64,000 nt of DNA from Bacteroidia bacterium (GTDB lineage Bacteria; Bacteroidota; Bacteroidia; J057; JADKCL01). The DNA lies in assembly GCA_020635905.1 (NCBI GenBank), contig JACJYV010000001.1:1477282-1541281 (forward strand), given 5' to 3'. Shown here piece by piece: positions 45,301 through 54,043 of this stretch. The first letter of the stretch is position 1; every line of letters starts with the position of its first letter. The notes under the pieces were generated by a model. The model ran no database searches, was not told the origin of the DNA, and was given only the letters and a program-made list of their open reading frames with translations. Position numbers and translations under genes: made by a program.

Positions 45301-47487
45301 TCATGCGGATTTTGCGTCACCTGCAATGCAAAACTCCCTGTACCTACAGTTCTTACTCAGGAAGAGATTGACAATGAAGAAAACTATTTTATTCACCTTG
45401 CAAAAAGTGTGTCCCCTTTCCGGCTTCATTGTGAGGAGCTAACCGGGCAAACTGACAAAGATGAGGCCAGAAGGAGGCAAAGATTGTTCCAGGGAATTTT
45501 TGTTAAGGAAGAGGTTCCTCAGGTTGACGAAATTGACCTTATCAGCGTTACGACCACCATGGAAGCGGGAGTGGATATTGGAGCTCTGGCAGCAGTTATG
45601 CTGGGAAATGTCCCTCCAAAAAGATTCAACTATCAACAGCGGGTTGGACGGGCGGGACGGCGTGGAAACGCCTTATCCCTTGCCCTCACCATAGCTAAGG
45701 GGAATTCCCACGACCAAACTCACTACTACGAACCGGAAAGAATGGTATCAGGGACTCCCAATGATCCATATTTGGAAACAACCCGGGCTGAAATAGCAAA
45801 GCGAATAATTGCCAAAGAAGTCCTTAGGCGAGCATTCAAAGACATTTCTCTTGAATCACCCACAGACAATGTGCATGGAGAATTCGGCAAGGTCTCATTT
45901 TGGAAATCAAATAGGGATGAAGTCGAAAAATGGATAAATTCAAATGAGGATGACGTAAGGAAAATTATCCAAACAGTAAAACGGGGCACTCAATTTACAG
46001 AGACAGAGAGCCAGATAAAAAGGTATATTCAAATTGATTTGCTTCAGAGTATTGATCAAAAAATAAATTTTAGCCCTAAATCAGGCCAAATGGCACTTAG
46101 CGAACTTTTAGCAAATGAGGGGATTCTTCCCATGTTTGGGTTCCCTACCCAGGTAAGGTACTTGTATGAAAACCGGCCCTCAAAACTCCCTCCTGAAAAT
46201 GTAACGGATAGAAGTTTAGAAATAGCAATTTCTTCGTTTGCTCCCAACGGGGAAATTGTCAAAGACAAAAAAGTTCTTAAATCTATTGGGTTAGTAGATT
46301 ATGAATATGATGGCCCTTTTCCTTCCGAGAAAGATGGGAGGAATGTTATTCCTAATGGATACAAAAGGTGCCCTAACCGAAATTGCGACTTCACCCTGGT
46401 TAATGAGGAAAAAATCCTATCCTGTCCTGTTTGCGGTTCCGCCTTGCAGGTCTTTGGCGCTTGCTCTCCCTTAGGATTTTGTGTTGAATATGGAGTTACA
46501 CCAAAAGATTTTGAAGGGCATTTTGAATGGGTTCCACAGGCCGGTGAACTCAAGTTGGACCCAGGGTCAAATTTGCGCCAGATAAACCCAGTAAAAAATC
46601 TGCTGATTAAATCTAATGTCATCCCCGAAGAGGGCAAAATTCACCAAATCAATGACAATGGGGGTGAGCTTTTCACCCTTGGGTTGATCCCTGGAACCAA
46701 GATTTGGGCCAGTAGGGATGCAATGGAAAACAAAAGGGAATTGCTCAACGAAAGTAAATATGCTTTGATCGCCTCAAAAACAACCGGAGTAATTGTTTTT
46801 CGGCATCATACTCTTTCGAATGAAATCGATCTCAACCCATTTGATCCTGTGATAAAAGCTGCTCTATTGTCTTGGGGATATTTACTACGAAAATCAGCCT
46901 GTGATTTTATGGGGATCGAGCCAACTGAACTTCAACTTGGTTATACTATCAATGAAGAAAAAAAGGGAGAGATTTTCCTGGTGGAAGGGCTCGAAAATGG
47001 GGCTGGATATGCCAATTATTTAAGCGGAGGACTTTTTCCAGAAATACCCGAAAAAGCATTAATAAAGCCACTTCTACCTGGTGGAAATATTTATCAAGCC
47101 TTAATGGACGACTTGCATACTTCCTGCCAAAGCTCTTGTTACGAATGCCTTCACGATTACTATAATCAAAGCCACCACTCAATTTTGGACTGGCGCCTTG
47201 GATTGGATCTGGCTAAATACTCAAATGATTCAAAGGCGCAAATTGATTTCCAGGAACCCTATTGGCAATATCTAATAATGGAAATTGCAACCTTGATTCA
47301 AAGCAAAATTGGGGGGAGTTTAATTCCTTTAAAAAATAATAATTGGGCTATATTTTCTCCAACAGGGAATCTCATGATTACCCACCCGCTCTGGAGTGAA
47401 TCAAAAATCCAGGAAGTGGAACAAGAACTCAAGGAACCTGCTAAAAGGATTACAATCTATGAGGCTTTGCGGAAAGTGAGGTTTTAA
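42322..47487 (+). CDS. giant SF2 helicase with zinc-binding inserts and DUF1998-like C-terminus (YprA/DrmA/DruE type)
   Basis: 1721 residues. Walker A is TGTGSGKTE (about 115-123), motif II is VIDELHSYRG (about 308), motif V is TTTMEAGVDIGAL (about 1075) and motif VI is QQRVGRAGRRGN (about 1104), the standard YprA/MrfA (COG1205) set. Three cysteine clusters look zinc-binding: about 511-560 (CTNSNC, CKCGG, CRRCGE), about 981-1010 (CTQC, CVTC) and about 1350-1375 (CPNRNC, CPVCG). Near the end, CQSSCYECLHDYYNQ (about 1603-1617) is a DUF1998-type cysteine cluster. The size resembles the DruE helicase of Druantia more than 700-800-residue MrfA. It ends operon B; ATG at 42322 overlaps the preceding gene. 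Confidence 0.87.
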   Translation: MNNPYSIWKELRSIFLKYIDSGLPLRIDGYKEERKALYSLDGVICRNPILELVPVYDEIMTVNEACKKYGIAEEFSDFVRCGLFQDGENGPRKLYQHQADSIKFAVQEGKHIIATTGTGSGKTECFLLPIISDLIRESKSWEKNRTRAIRSLILYPLNALAEDQMVRLRTALNSKNETNSGALNWLDENRNGHRFFFGRYTGITPISGSKGKKGAKSRHSEIKKKFEKDWIATKKAAKENEKLLYHVTSMDSDSAEMWDRWSMQDSPPDILVTNYSMLNIMLMRNLEEPIFEQTKLWLQENPENKFHLVIDELHSYRGTAGTEVAYLVRLLLERLGLKPDSNQVQFLCSSASMEKSEKTKAFLCEFFGTEKAKFESDFEILQDPAPKSIKTPSRLMIPDHVFIDFAKGYQLNPHDAEAALLKYSRCSNFNEIIHEFEILENLNLAMARFKGKPIATEFDQIAENLFPNSPDPKQALEGLIIILCEGKSDSGAALQKIRSHYFFRNIEGLWACTNSNCNEIDPSFHFSGRKLGKLYRKPRSSCKCGGIVLEALLCRRCGEIYLGGYQGNDNGIRFISLEKDVREDKPIYKTLFFGPAPTDCNWKSVNFDCFSGKISMGRTDEYSIFNQDDDYSHQYPNHCIQCDHKESLSDKRKLTPIGRHYTGVQKVNQVMADALMRSLKSSADEPKLVLFSDSRQAAAKLSAGIELDHYRDSLRQIILTSLEDEDLNKTILKKLRVSGRGSLSDDEKVLFKFLRENPDYKTWLNIIDDLEHDDASQEDELKLNDFLASKSDVRITQIETRVWDKLIRLGINPAGPHPSVSYHVSGQSWKEFYDWTTFSVRKDLGLENKFVETQHFSLSKEILVSIFSHNKRSFESLKQGKIISIPCSGDPIFQEFINSIIRLLGEKWRIKGYGDLKYRVNGWPKQVRSFTKTVFGKSNHPRLDEAKEFLLSNRILDKEDNMVLTGHNLSFSPAIPSHSIWICTQCNTPHLQRSCGFCVTCNAKLPVPTVLTQEEIDNEENYFIHLAKSVSPFRLHCEELTGQTDKDEARRRQRLFQGIFVKEEVPQVDEIDLISVTTTMEAGVDIGALAAVMLGNVPPKRFNYQQRVGRAGRRGNALSLALTIAKGNSHDQTHYYEPERMVSGTPNDPYLETTRAEIAKRIIAKEVLRRAFKDISLESPTDNVHGEFGKVSFWKSNRDEVEKWINSNEDDVRKIIQTVKRGTQFTETESQIKRYIQIDLLQSIDQKINFSPKSGQMALSELLANEGILPMFGFPTQVRYLYENRPSKLPPENVTDRSLEIAISSFAPNGEIVKDKKVLKSIGLVDYEYDGPFPSEKDGRNVIPNGYKRCPNRNCDFTLVNEEKILSCPVCGSALQVFGACSPLGFCVEYGVTPKDFEGHFEWVPQAGELKLDPGSNLRQINPVKNLLIKSNVIPEEGKIHQINDNGGELFTLGLIPGTKIWASRDAMENKRELLNESKYALIASKTTGVIVFRHHTLSNEIDLNPFDPVIKAALLSWGYLLRKSACDFMGIEPTELQLGYTINEEKKGEIFLVEGLENGAGYANYLSGGLFPEIPEKALIKPLLPGGNIYQALMDDLHTSCQSSCYECLHDYYNQSHHSILDWRLGLDLAKYSNDSKAQIDFQEPYWQYLIMEIATLIQSKIGGSLIPLKNNNWAIFSPTGNLMITHPLWSESKIQEVEQELKEPAKRITIYEALRKVRF

Positions 47488-47521
47488 AGGGGGAGGGTTG
47501 GTTGGGTTTGGATAAAAAGGT

Positions 47522-47555
47522 CCAACAAGGTGCTACCAATAGAACACCTTGTTGG
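47522..47555 (-). terminator. Rho-independent terminator for the minus-strand gene
   Basis: CCAACAAGGTG pairs perfectly with CACCTTGTTGG across a 12-nt loop. On the minus strand the stem is followed, after ACC, by a T5 tract, so it terminates the giant surface-protein gene. On the plus strand no T run follows, so operon B may read into it less efficiently. Confidence 0.75.
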
Positions 47556-47589
47556 CCCCAAATCCAGAGGAAACAACCCATTGCCCCCA

Positions 47590-50500
47590 TCACCTCCCAA
47601 TCACCAATTTAAAAACCCCTCTCCTACCGCTTTCGACATCCAAAAGTTGGAGGTCGTATAGACCCTCGCTTACTTGGGGGATTTTGACGGGAAAGGTTTG
47701 GGTTGCAGGTGGGATTCCAGTGGTAAATATCACCTGCCCCAGAATATTGGTAATTGACAAAGTCTGTGGAGCGGAGGTTGGTTCATCAAACCGAATGGAA
47801 AATTCGCCCTGGTTGGGATTTGGATAAACCTTGACTCCAAAATCCAGGGATTCCTTCACTTCCCAGGTATAGGTATGGGCGTAAGGCTGGGAAAACTGAC
47901 TGCATCCACTTACCGTGACCTCAACGGTATAGAATCCCGTTTGGGTAACGGTATAAAATTGACTGGTCGCCCCAGGGATGGGAGCCCCATTCAAATACCA
48001 TTGGAAAGCACTGCCTGCACTGGCAGCCAGGTTATTTCCAAGCACCGAAATGGTAGGCGTGGGAGGAAGGGGGCTTAGGGTAACGCTGGTGTTCGCAATG
48101 GAATTACACCCATTTAGGTCGGTAACCGTAACAGAGTAATTTCCTGCGTTGGTGACCTGAATAGAAGGGGTACTTGCCCCCGTGCTCCAACTAAAAGCCA
48201 CTCCCCCACTTGCGGTCAGGGTGGCCGTGTCACCATCGCAAATACTGGCAGGCCCGAAAATAAGAGCGCTTGGCAGGGGATTTTCAATCAAAGAAACAGA
48301 TGTGGTATCTGAGCAACCATGCTGATCTGTAACGGCCACGGAATAGTTTCCGGAAATTCCTGTGACCAGGGTGGACGTGGTAGCTCCCGTGTTCCAAAGA
48401 AAGGATACCCCTCCTGTGGCCGTCAATGAAGTACTGCCGCCCTGGCAAAAGGAAAGAGGACCGGAAATAGTCGCGTTTGGCAAGGGGTAAATGGCCACAT
48501 TTTGAGTAATGGTATCGCGGCATCCGTTGGCGTCAGTTACAATCGCGGTGTAATTTCCAGGAACGCTGGTTGAAAGTGATGGGGTAATCGCCCCCGTATT
48601 CCAAAGGAAATCAATTCCACCTGCGGCTATCAAGGTTACCGAATCCCCCTGACAAGCTGCAGGATTGCCCCCAATGATGGCAGTTGGATTGGGATAAGAC
48701 ACCACGTTCAGGTTCGCACTGTTGGTGCATCCGTTTAAGTTCGTAGCAACCACGGAGTAATTACCGGGTATGCTTGTGGTTATGCTGGAAGTCGTTGCCC
48801 CATTATTCCATAGGTAGGTATTTCCCCCTGTTGCGGTGAGCACCATAGCTGTATTTCCACAAATAACCGGGTTACCTGAAATGGAAGGGGAAGGTAGGGA
48901 ATTGACTGTCAAAGTATGAGAGGAATTGGCGATGCAACCATTTGCGTCCGTAATAGTCACGGTGTAGATTCCCGCTACTCCCGTAGAAATGGAATTTGAT
49001 GTTGACCCTGTGGTCCAGGAGTAATTAATCCCTCCCGAGGCAGTCAAAACCGTGGTATCACCACTGCAAATTGAGGCATTTCCTGAAATAGTCGCCACCG
49101 GAAGAGAATACTGATTCAAGTTAGTGGAAGCAGTTGCAGTGCAGCCCCCCGGGCCTGTGGCAGTCACGGAATAATTTCCGGGAGTCGAAACCTGGATATT
49201 TGGTGAGGTAGCCCCCGTACTCCAAAGAAAGGAGGAGCCACCGAACGCATACAAAGTGGCAGTGTCACCCGCGCAAATTCCAGCAGGACCCGTAATAACA
49301 GGAGGAGGAAGGACGGTCAAAACTTTGGAAATGGAGTCAGCGCAGCCCAGAAAGTTGGAAATTGTAACGGAATAGGTTCCCGGCACATTAACTACAATTG
49401 CGGATGTTGTGGCTCCAGTGCTCCAGGAATAACCAATTCCACCTGAGGCCAAATAGGTTGCGCTACCACCTGCGCAAATGGTATCCGGACCTGAGATAGC
49501 AGGAGTTGGGGCAGGATTTGCAACTATGGTGTGAGTGGCGCTGGAGGCACAACCATTTCCATTGATTACGGTGACGGAATAAGTGCCGCCAGTTGCAATG
49601 GTAATGCTTGGGGTCGTTGCTCCATTTCCCCAGAGAAATGAACTGCCACCAGAGGCAGTTAAGGTGGCAGTTGTTCCACTACAAAAGGAAGATGGACCTG
49701 AAATAGATGCCACAGGTGCCGCCAGGGAAGAAACGAGATGTGAGGCCGAGGTAAAGCACCCATTTCCGTTGGAGACGGTCACGGAATAGGTTCCAGGGAT
49801 GCTGGCGGTAATCGAAGCGGTAGTTGCACCGGTATTCCAGAGGAAATTACTCCCACCTGATGCGACCAGGGTTGCAGAACTTCCTGTACAAATTCCCGAA
49901 GGGCCATTAATTACTGCCACAGGTGATCCTGAGATAATATTAACTGAATCATTATCCGTGCATCCATTGGTATCTGTAACGACCACAAATACGGATCCCG
50001 GCGTATTTACCGTAATGGAAGGCGTTTGGGACCCAGTACTCCAAAAATAAGTTCCACCACCTGAAGCGGTAAGGGTGGTAGATCCGCCCGTACAAAGTGT
50101 GGTGTTTCCGGTAATTGTGGCCACAGGGGCAGTTGAAGAAACTACGGTTTTACTGGCACTGTAAGTACAACCCTGGTTATCGTTGACCATGACGGAATAG
50201 ATTCCTGGTGAATTAACTGTGATAGAAGAAGTGGTCGCTCCAGTACTCCAGGAATAATTCATCCCACCTGTAGCCGATAATAATGTACTTGATCCGGGAC
50301 AGAAACTGGAATTCCCACTGATAGCAAGGGTTAATAGTTGCACTGATTGTCGTTCGTATGCCCCCAAATCGATCAGCGATGTGCCAACATTGGGAACATC
50401 GAAATGAGAATTTCCCAGAATATCTGTTGATGGGACGGTAGTGGAATTTCCAATATCCAGGGCGGGGGAGCAGGAGGCGATTGCCAACCCATCATCCGAG

Positions 50501-53500
50501 GTACGCCAAATATTATCTGGCCCGTCCGGATCCATACTGTTCACAAAGATGGGATTAACATTCAGATTGTTGGTTCCCGGGAATCCCCCCTCAATAATGG
50601 AATAATTCACCGAAGAGGTTGTGTTAAAATCATGGATACTTTGTGAATTTCCCCAAAAGATGCAATTACTAATGACGGGGGTAAATCCATCCTCATTATA
50701 CATTCCTCCCCCTTTGCTTACCCCGGTATTATTGAAAAAAGTGCAATTGGTTACCTGGGGAGATCCGGCAGGGCTGTTTCCCAGGTTACAAATTCCACCT
50801 CCATATACCTGCCCGGAATTCTCATTGAAGCAGGAGCTGGTAATATCCGTACTGCAACCCAGATTGGTTACTCCACCGCCATGGGTGGTGCCTTGGTTGG
50901 AATCAAAACTGCACCTTTCAATAGTAGTTCCAGAAAGATTGTTGACAATTCCGCCGCCTAAAAAGGCTGAATTCCGGCTAAAAGTGCAATTTTTAATGGT
51001 AGCTGTGGAAGCATAATTAAATATTCCTCCACCCAGGTGCAGGTTGTTTTGAGAGTTCGTGACACCTTTATTCTCAATAAATTCATCATTTTCAAAAGTA
51101 GGATGAGATTGGAGCGCGTTGAAAGCACCTCCCCCCTGGTAATTGGTATAGTTTCGGAAAAAACGGCAATTACGTATGGTGGGAGAAGAAGAAATATTAT
51201 AAATCCCTCCACCGCTTCTGCCGGATAATTGCTTCCCCTCTACGGTGGCCGTAAAATACACATCCGCATTTCCTTTGGTAATTTGAAATCCATCCAAAAC
51301 AGTAGCCGGACCATCGGCCACCGAAAGTACCACGTAATAAGCATTGTCACTACTGTCTGATAAAATTCCTAAATCACCTGAGAGAGTAGTTGGATTGGCA
51401 GAAATATTCCTTTGACTGGTCGCGCTTTCAGAACCCGAGAATCCACCATAAATTTTCACACCATCCCGCAAATAAAATGTCTTTTTGCGGGGATCAGCTG
51501 GATTGGTCGCGCCATTCGGGTCCCGGGTGGGATAATATGTCCCACTGGCAACCCAAATTTCATTCACACATGACGTTCCTTGTGCAGTCCAAAGAGCTTC
51601 TCCAAGTTCCGGCACCGCATTCGCCCAATCATCACCATTTCCGGATCCTCCAACTACATTTTTATTCACAAAAATCCGGACCGGAGCAGGAGAAACAGTA
51701 ATCAAAACCTGATCAGAAACAGGTGGACAACCTGCCTGGGTTGCAGTTAGGGTATATTGAGTTGTTCCGCTTGGAAGAGCCATCGTGAAGGAGCTGGCAG
51801 GAGTGGTCAACCCCTGGGTCGGAGACCAATTATATGAATATCCAGAGGCCGAAGAAGTGCCTTTTAGTACAGGAAGACTTCCCTGACAAAGTAATTCGTC
51901 CGTTCCTGCATTTACTGAAGAAATACAAGGGTAGGATACCGTAATGGTCTGGCAATATTGGTTGGTTCCACATCCATTAGAAACCGAAAGACAAACATTA
52001 TAAACCCCCGAAGTTGCATAGGTAACCACTGGATTAGCGATCGCCGAGGTTTGGCCGTCCCCAAAATTCCAGGCATAGGTTGTTCCACCCGAACTGGTAT
52101 TGGAAAAATTCACAACCAGATTGTTGGCGGACTTGGTGAAACCTGCAACAGGCAAAGGACAGACCACTGTAATTTGTTGGCAATACTGATTGGTTCCGCA
52201 GCTATTGGTGGTGGTTAAGCACACATTATAGGTACCTGGGACAGCATAAGTCACGTTCGGATTTGCCAGGGTAGAAGTTTGACCATCTCCAAAATTCCAG
52301 GCATAGCTTGTACCACCTGTACTGGTATTGGAAAAATTCACCACCAGATTGTTGGCGGACTTGGTGAAACCTGCCACTGGCAGAGGACAGACCACCGTAA
52401 TTTGTTGGCAATATTGCTGTGGTCCACAGCTATTGGTTGTGGTTAAGCACACATTATAGGTACCTGGGACAGCATAAGTCACGTTCGGATTTGCCTGGGT
52501 GGACGTTTGACCATCCCCGAAGGTCCAGGCATAGCTTGTACCGCCTGTACTTGTATTGGTAAAAGCCACTGCCAGGTTGGTCGCAGATTTTGTAAACCCT
52601 GCTACGGGCAAAGCGCATGTAACCGTTATTTGCTGACAGACCTGATTCGTGCCACAATTATTGGTGGTGGTCAGGCAGACGTTATAGGTTCCTGCGGCGG
52701 CATAGGTAATACTTGGATTGGCCGCGGTAGAGGTTTGACCATTGCCAAAATTCCAGGCATAGGTCGTGGCATTCGTGCTGGTATTGGTAAAGGATACGGC
52801 CAGGTAATTGGCGGTTTGGGAGAAGCCTGCAACGGGTGCAGGGCAACTGTTGACAGTAATTTGCTGACAAACTTGATTTGAACCGCAATTGCTGGTGGTG
52901 GTCAGGCATACATTATATGTTCCGGATGCGGCATAGGTAATACTTGGATTGGCCGCAGTTGAGGTTTGACCGTTGCCAAAATTCCAGGCATAGGTCGTGC
53001 CATTCGTGCTGGTATTGGTAAAGGATACGGCCAGGTAGTTGGCGGTCTGAGAAAAACCTGCAACAGGTGCTGGGCAACTGTTGACCGTTATTTGCTGGCA
53101 AACCTGATTCGTGCCGCAATTACTTGTAGTGGTCAGACAGACATTATAGGTTCCTGCAGCGGCATAGGTGATACTTGGATTGGGCGCGGTGGAGGTTTGA
53201 CCATTACCAAAATCCCAGGCATAGGTTGTGCCATTCGTGCTGGTATTGGTAAAGGAAACAGCCAGGTAGTTGGCGGTTTGAGAGAAGCCGGCAACGGGTG
53301 CCGGGCAACTGTTGACCGTTATCTGCTGGCAAACCTGGTCAATACCACAGAGATTCGTTATTAATAAACATACATTATAAGTCCCTGGGGCTGCATAAGT
53401 AATGGTTGGGTTCGGACTGTATGAACTTTGTCCATCTCCGAAAGTCCAGGCATGAGTCACAGCATTTGTACTTGTACTTGCAAAGGATACTCCCAAATAG

Positions 53501-53970
53501 GTGGCAGTATGGCTGAACCCGGCGACAGGGGAAGTACAGTTTGGTACAGTTATCTGCTGGCATTTCTGGTCTGATCCGCAGGCATTTGTAGAAGTGAGAC
53601 AAACCTGGTAGGTACCCGCCGTTGCATAGGTGACACTCGGATTGGCTGCGGTCGAAGTTTGACCATTGCCAAAATCCCAGGCATAGGTGCCGTTCTGGGT
53701 GCTATTGGCAAAGGTAACCGCCAGATTGAACTCAGAATGGGTAAAACTGGCCGTGGGCGCTGCACAGGTGCTGCCACTTATGGTTTTGGTTGCGCGGTTT
53801 CCCAGATTGTCATACGTATATTGGACAACCAGGCCATTTGAGTAGGTCTCGGTGGCGAGGTGGTGGAGGTTGTCGTAATGGAATTGCACATTGATTGATT
53901 GACAAAATCCAGCTTCCCATATCAAATGAAAGAAGATAATACATAGCAATATCGTTCTAATATTTCTCAT
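47590..53970 (-). CDS. giant secreted PKD / beta-helix / Ig-like protein with T9SS sorting domain
   Basis: 2126 residues. A signal peptide ends near residue 23 (AGFCQ). Residues 28-66 hold one or two YD repeats (HYDNLHHLATETYSNG, YTYDNLGNRATKT) like those of RHS proteins. Eight PKD domains of about 75 residues follow (69-680), then an Ig-like linker. Next is a right-handed beta-helix with repeated GGG(I/V)-type turns and N-C-x-F strands (about 770-1200), then eleven cysteine-bearing Ig-like repeats plus a degenerate one. A type A T9SS domain closes the protein (KVYPNPNQGEFSI, NILGQVIF, EGLYDLQLLD). It is probably a surface adhesin or matrix protein. It lies 73 nt downstream of the RHS gene on the same strand. 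Confidence 0.9.
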   Translation of the reverse strand: MRNIRTILLCIIFFHLIWEAGFCQSINVQFHYDNLHHLATETYSNGLVVQYTYDNLGNRATKTISGSTCAAPTASFTHSEFNLAVTFANSTQNGTYAWDFGNGQTSTAANPSVTYATAGTYQVCLTSTNACGSDQKCQQITVPNCTSPVAGFSHTATYLGVSFASTSTNAVTHAWTFGDGQSSYSPNPTITYAAPGTYNVCLLITNLCGIDQVCQQITVNSCPAPVAGFSQTANYLAVSFTNTSTNGTTYAWDFGNGQTSTAPNPSITYAAAGTYNVCLTTTSNCGTNQVCQQITVNSCPAPVAGFSQTANYLAVSFTNTSTNGTTYAWNFGNGQTSTAANPSITYAASGTYNVCLTTTSNCGSNQVCQQITVNSCPAPVAGFSQTANYLAVSFTNTSTNATTYAWNFGNGQTSTAANPSITYAAAGTYNVCLTTTNNCGTNQVCQQITVTCALPVAGFTKSATNLAVAFTNTSTGGTSYAWTFGDGQTSTQANPNVTYAVPGTYNVCLTTTNSCGPQQYCQQITVVCPLPVAGFTKSANNLVVNFSNTSTGGTSYAWNFGDGQTSTLANPNVTYAVPGTYNVCLTTTNSCGTNQYCQQITVVCPLPVAGFTKSANNLVVNFSNTSSGGTTYAWNFGDGQTSAIANPVVTYATSGVYNVCLSVSNGCGTNQYCQTITVSYPCISSVNAGTDELLCQGSLPVLKGTSSASGYSYNWSPTQGLTTPASSFTMALPSGTTQYTLTATQAGCPPVSDQVLITVSPAPVRIFVNKNVVGGSGNGDDWANAVPELGEALWTAQGTSCVNEIWVASGTYYPTRDPNGATNPADPRKKTFYLRDGVKIYGGFSGSESATSQRNISANPTTLSGDLGILSDSSDNAYYVVLSVADGPATVLDGFQITKGNADVYFTATVEGKQLSGRSGGGIYNISSSPTIRNCRFFRNYTNYQGGGAFNALQSHPTFENDEFIENKGVTNSQNNLHLGGGIFNYASTATIKNCTFSRNSAFLGGGIVNNLSGTTIERCSFDSNQGTTHGGGVTNLGCSTDITSSCFNENSGQVYGGGICNLGNSPAGSPQVTNCTFFNNTGVSKGGGMYNEDGFTPVISNCIFWGNSQSIHDFNTTSSVNYSIIEGGFPGTNNLNVNPIFVNSMDPDGPDNIWRTSDDGLAIASCSPALDIGNSTTVPSTDILGNSHFDVPNVGTSLIDLGAYERQSVQLLTLAISGNSSFCPGSSTLLSATGGMNYSWSTGATTSSITVNSPGIYSVMVNDNQGCTYSASKTVVSSTAPVATITGNTTLCTGGSTTLTASGGGTYFWSTGSQTPSITVNTPGSVFVVVTDTNGCTDNDSVNIISGSPVAVINGPSGICTGSSATLVASGGSNFLWNTGATTASITASIPGTYSVTVSNGNGCFTSASHLVSSLAAPVASISGPSSFCSGTTATLTASGGSSFLWGNGATTPSITIATGGTYSVTVINGNGCASSATHTIVANPAPTPAISGPDTICAGGSATYLASGGIGYSWSTGATTSAIVVNVPGTYSVTISNFLGCADSISKVLTVLPPPVITGPAGICAGDTATLYAFGGSSFLWSTGATSPNIQVSTPGNYSVTATGPGGCTATASTNLNQYSLPVATISGNASICSGDTTVLTASGGINYSWTTGSTSNSISTGVAGIYTVTITDANGCIANSSHTLTVNSLPSPSISGNPVICGNTAMVLTATGGNTYLWNNGATTSSITTSIPGNYSVVATNLNGCTNSANLNVVSYPNPTAIIGGNPAACQGDSVTLIAAGGIDFLWNTGAITPSLSTSVPGNYTAIVTDANGCRDTITQNVAIYPLPNATISGPLSFCQGGSTSLTATGGVSFLWNTGATTSTLVTGISGNYSVAVTDQHGCSDTTSVSLIENPLPSALIFGPASICDGDTATLTASGGVAFSWSTGASTPSIQVTNAGNYSVTVTDLNGCNSIANTSVTLSPLPPTPTISVLGNNLAASAGSAFQWYLNGAPIPGATSQFYTVTQTGFYTVEVTVSGCSQFSQPYAHTYTWEVKESLDFGVKVYPNPNQGEFSIRFDEPTSAPQTLSITNILGQVIFTTGIPPATQTFPVKIPQVSEGLYDLQLLDVESGRRGVFKLVIGR
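47960..50320 (-). repeat. eleven tandem Ig-like coding repeats
   Basis: Each unit reads (S/T)-G-x3-(I/F/L)-C-x-G-x5-L-x-A-x-G-G-x4-W-x-(T/N)-G, then an SI-x-V strand and a YSVT-type strand, about 65-70 residues long. The DNA copies are more diverged than the PKD copies at 51.9-53.8 kb. Confidence 0.85.
51935..53766 (-). repeat. eight tandem PKD coding repeats, several nearly identical
   Basis: Each unit starts C-x-x-P-V-A-G-F, contains YAW-(D/N/T)-FG-(N/D)-GQTS and ends YNVCL...QQITV. Units 3-5 (about 52.6-53.3 kb) are close to identical in DNA. These would collapse easily in short-read assembly and can vary in number by recombination. Confidence 0.88.
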
Positions 53971-54043
53971 AACATCGAGGTTTTATTATGCAAAATTTAA
54001 GGGTACTACTTGCGCCCATTTTCCTCTGGCCATCTAATAATCA

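Noticed and set aside
17492..47487. Assignment to a type III CRISPR system because of CARF-like domains
   Set aside because: No Cas10/cyclase, Cas7, Cas5 or array is present; the CARF-like domains are fused to sigma-54 activators, as in RtcR.
21571..47487. Assignment to DISARM or Dpd because of PLD and DUF1998 helicase genes
   Set aside because: No DNA methylase, separate DrmB, TGT-like DpdA or preQ0 synthesis gene is seen, and the PLD and DUF1998 genes lie in different operons about 20 kb apart.
50621..51016. Long plus-strand frames opposite the giant PKD, beta-helix and RHS genes
   Set aside because: They are antisense shadows of strongly coding repeats and show low-complexity composition with no domain signature.
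51935..53766. Regular repeats that could be taken for a CRISPR array
   Set aside because: The period is about 225 nt and in frame with PKD domains of one open reading frame; there are no short identical repeats with unique spacers.
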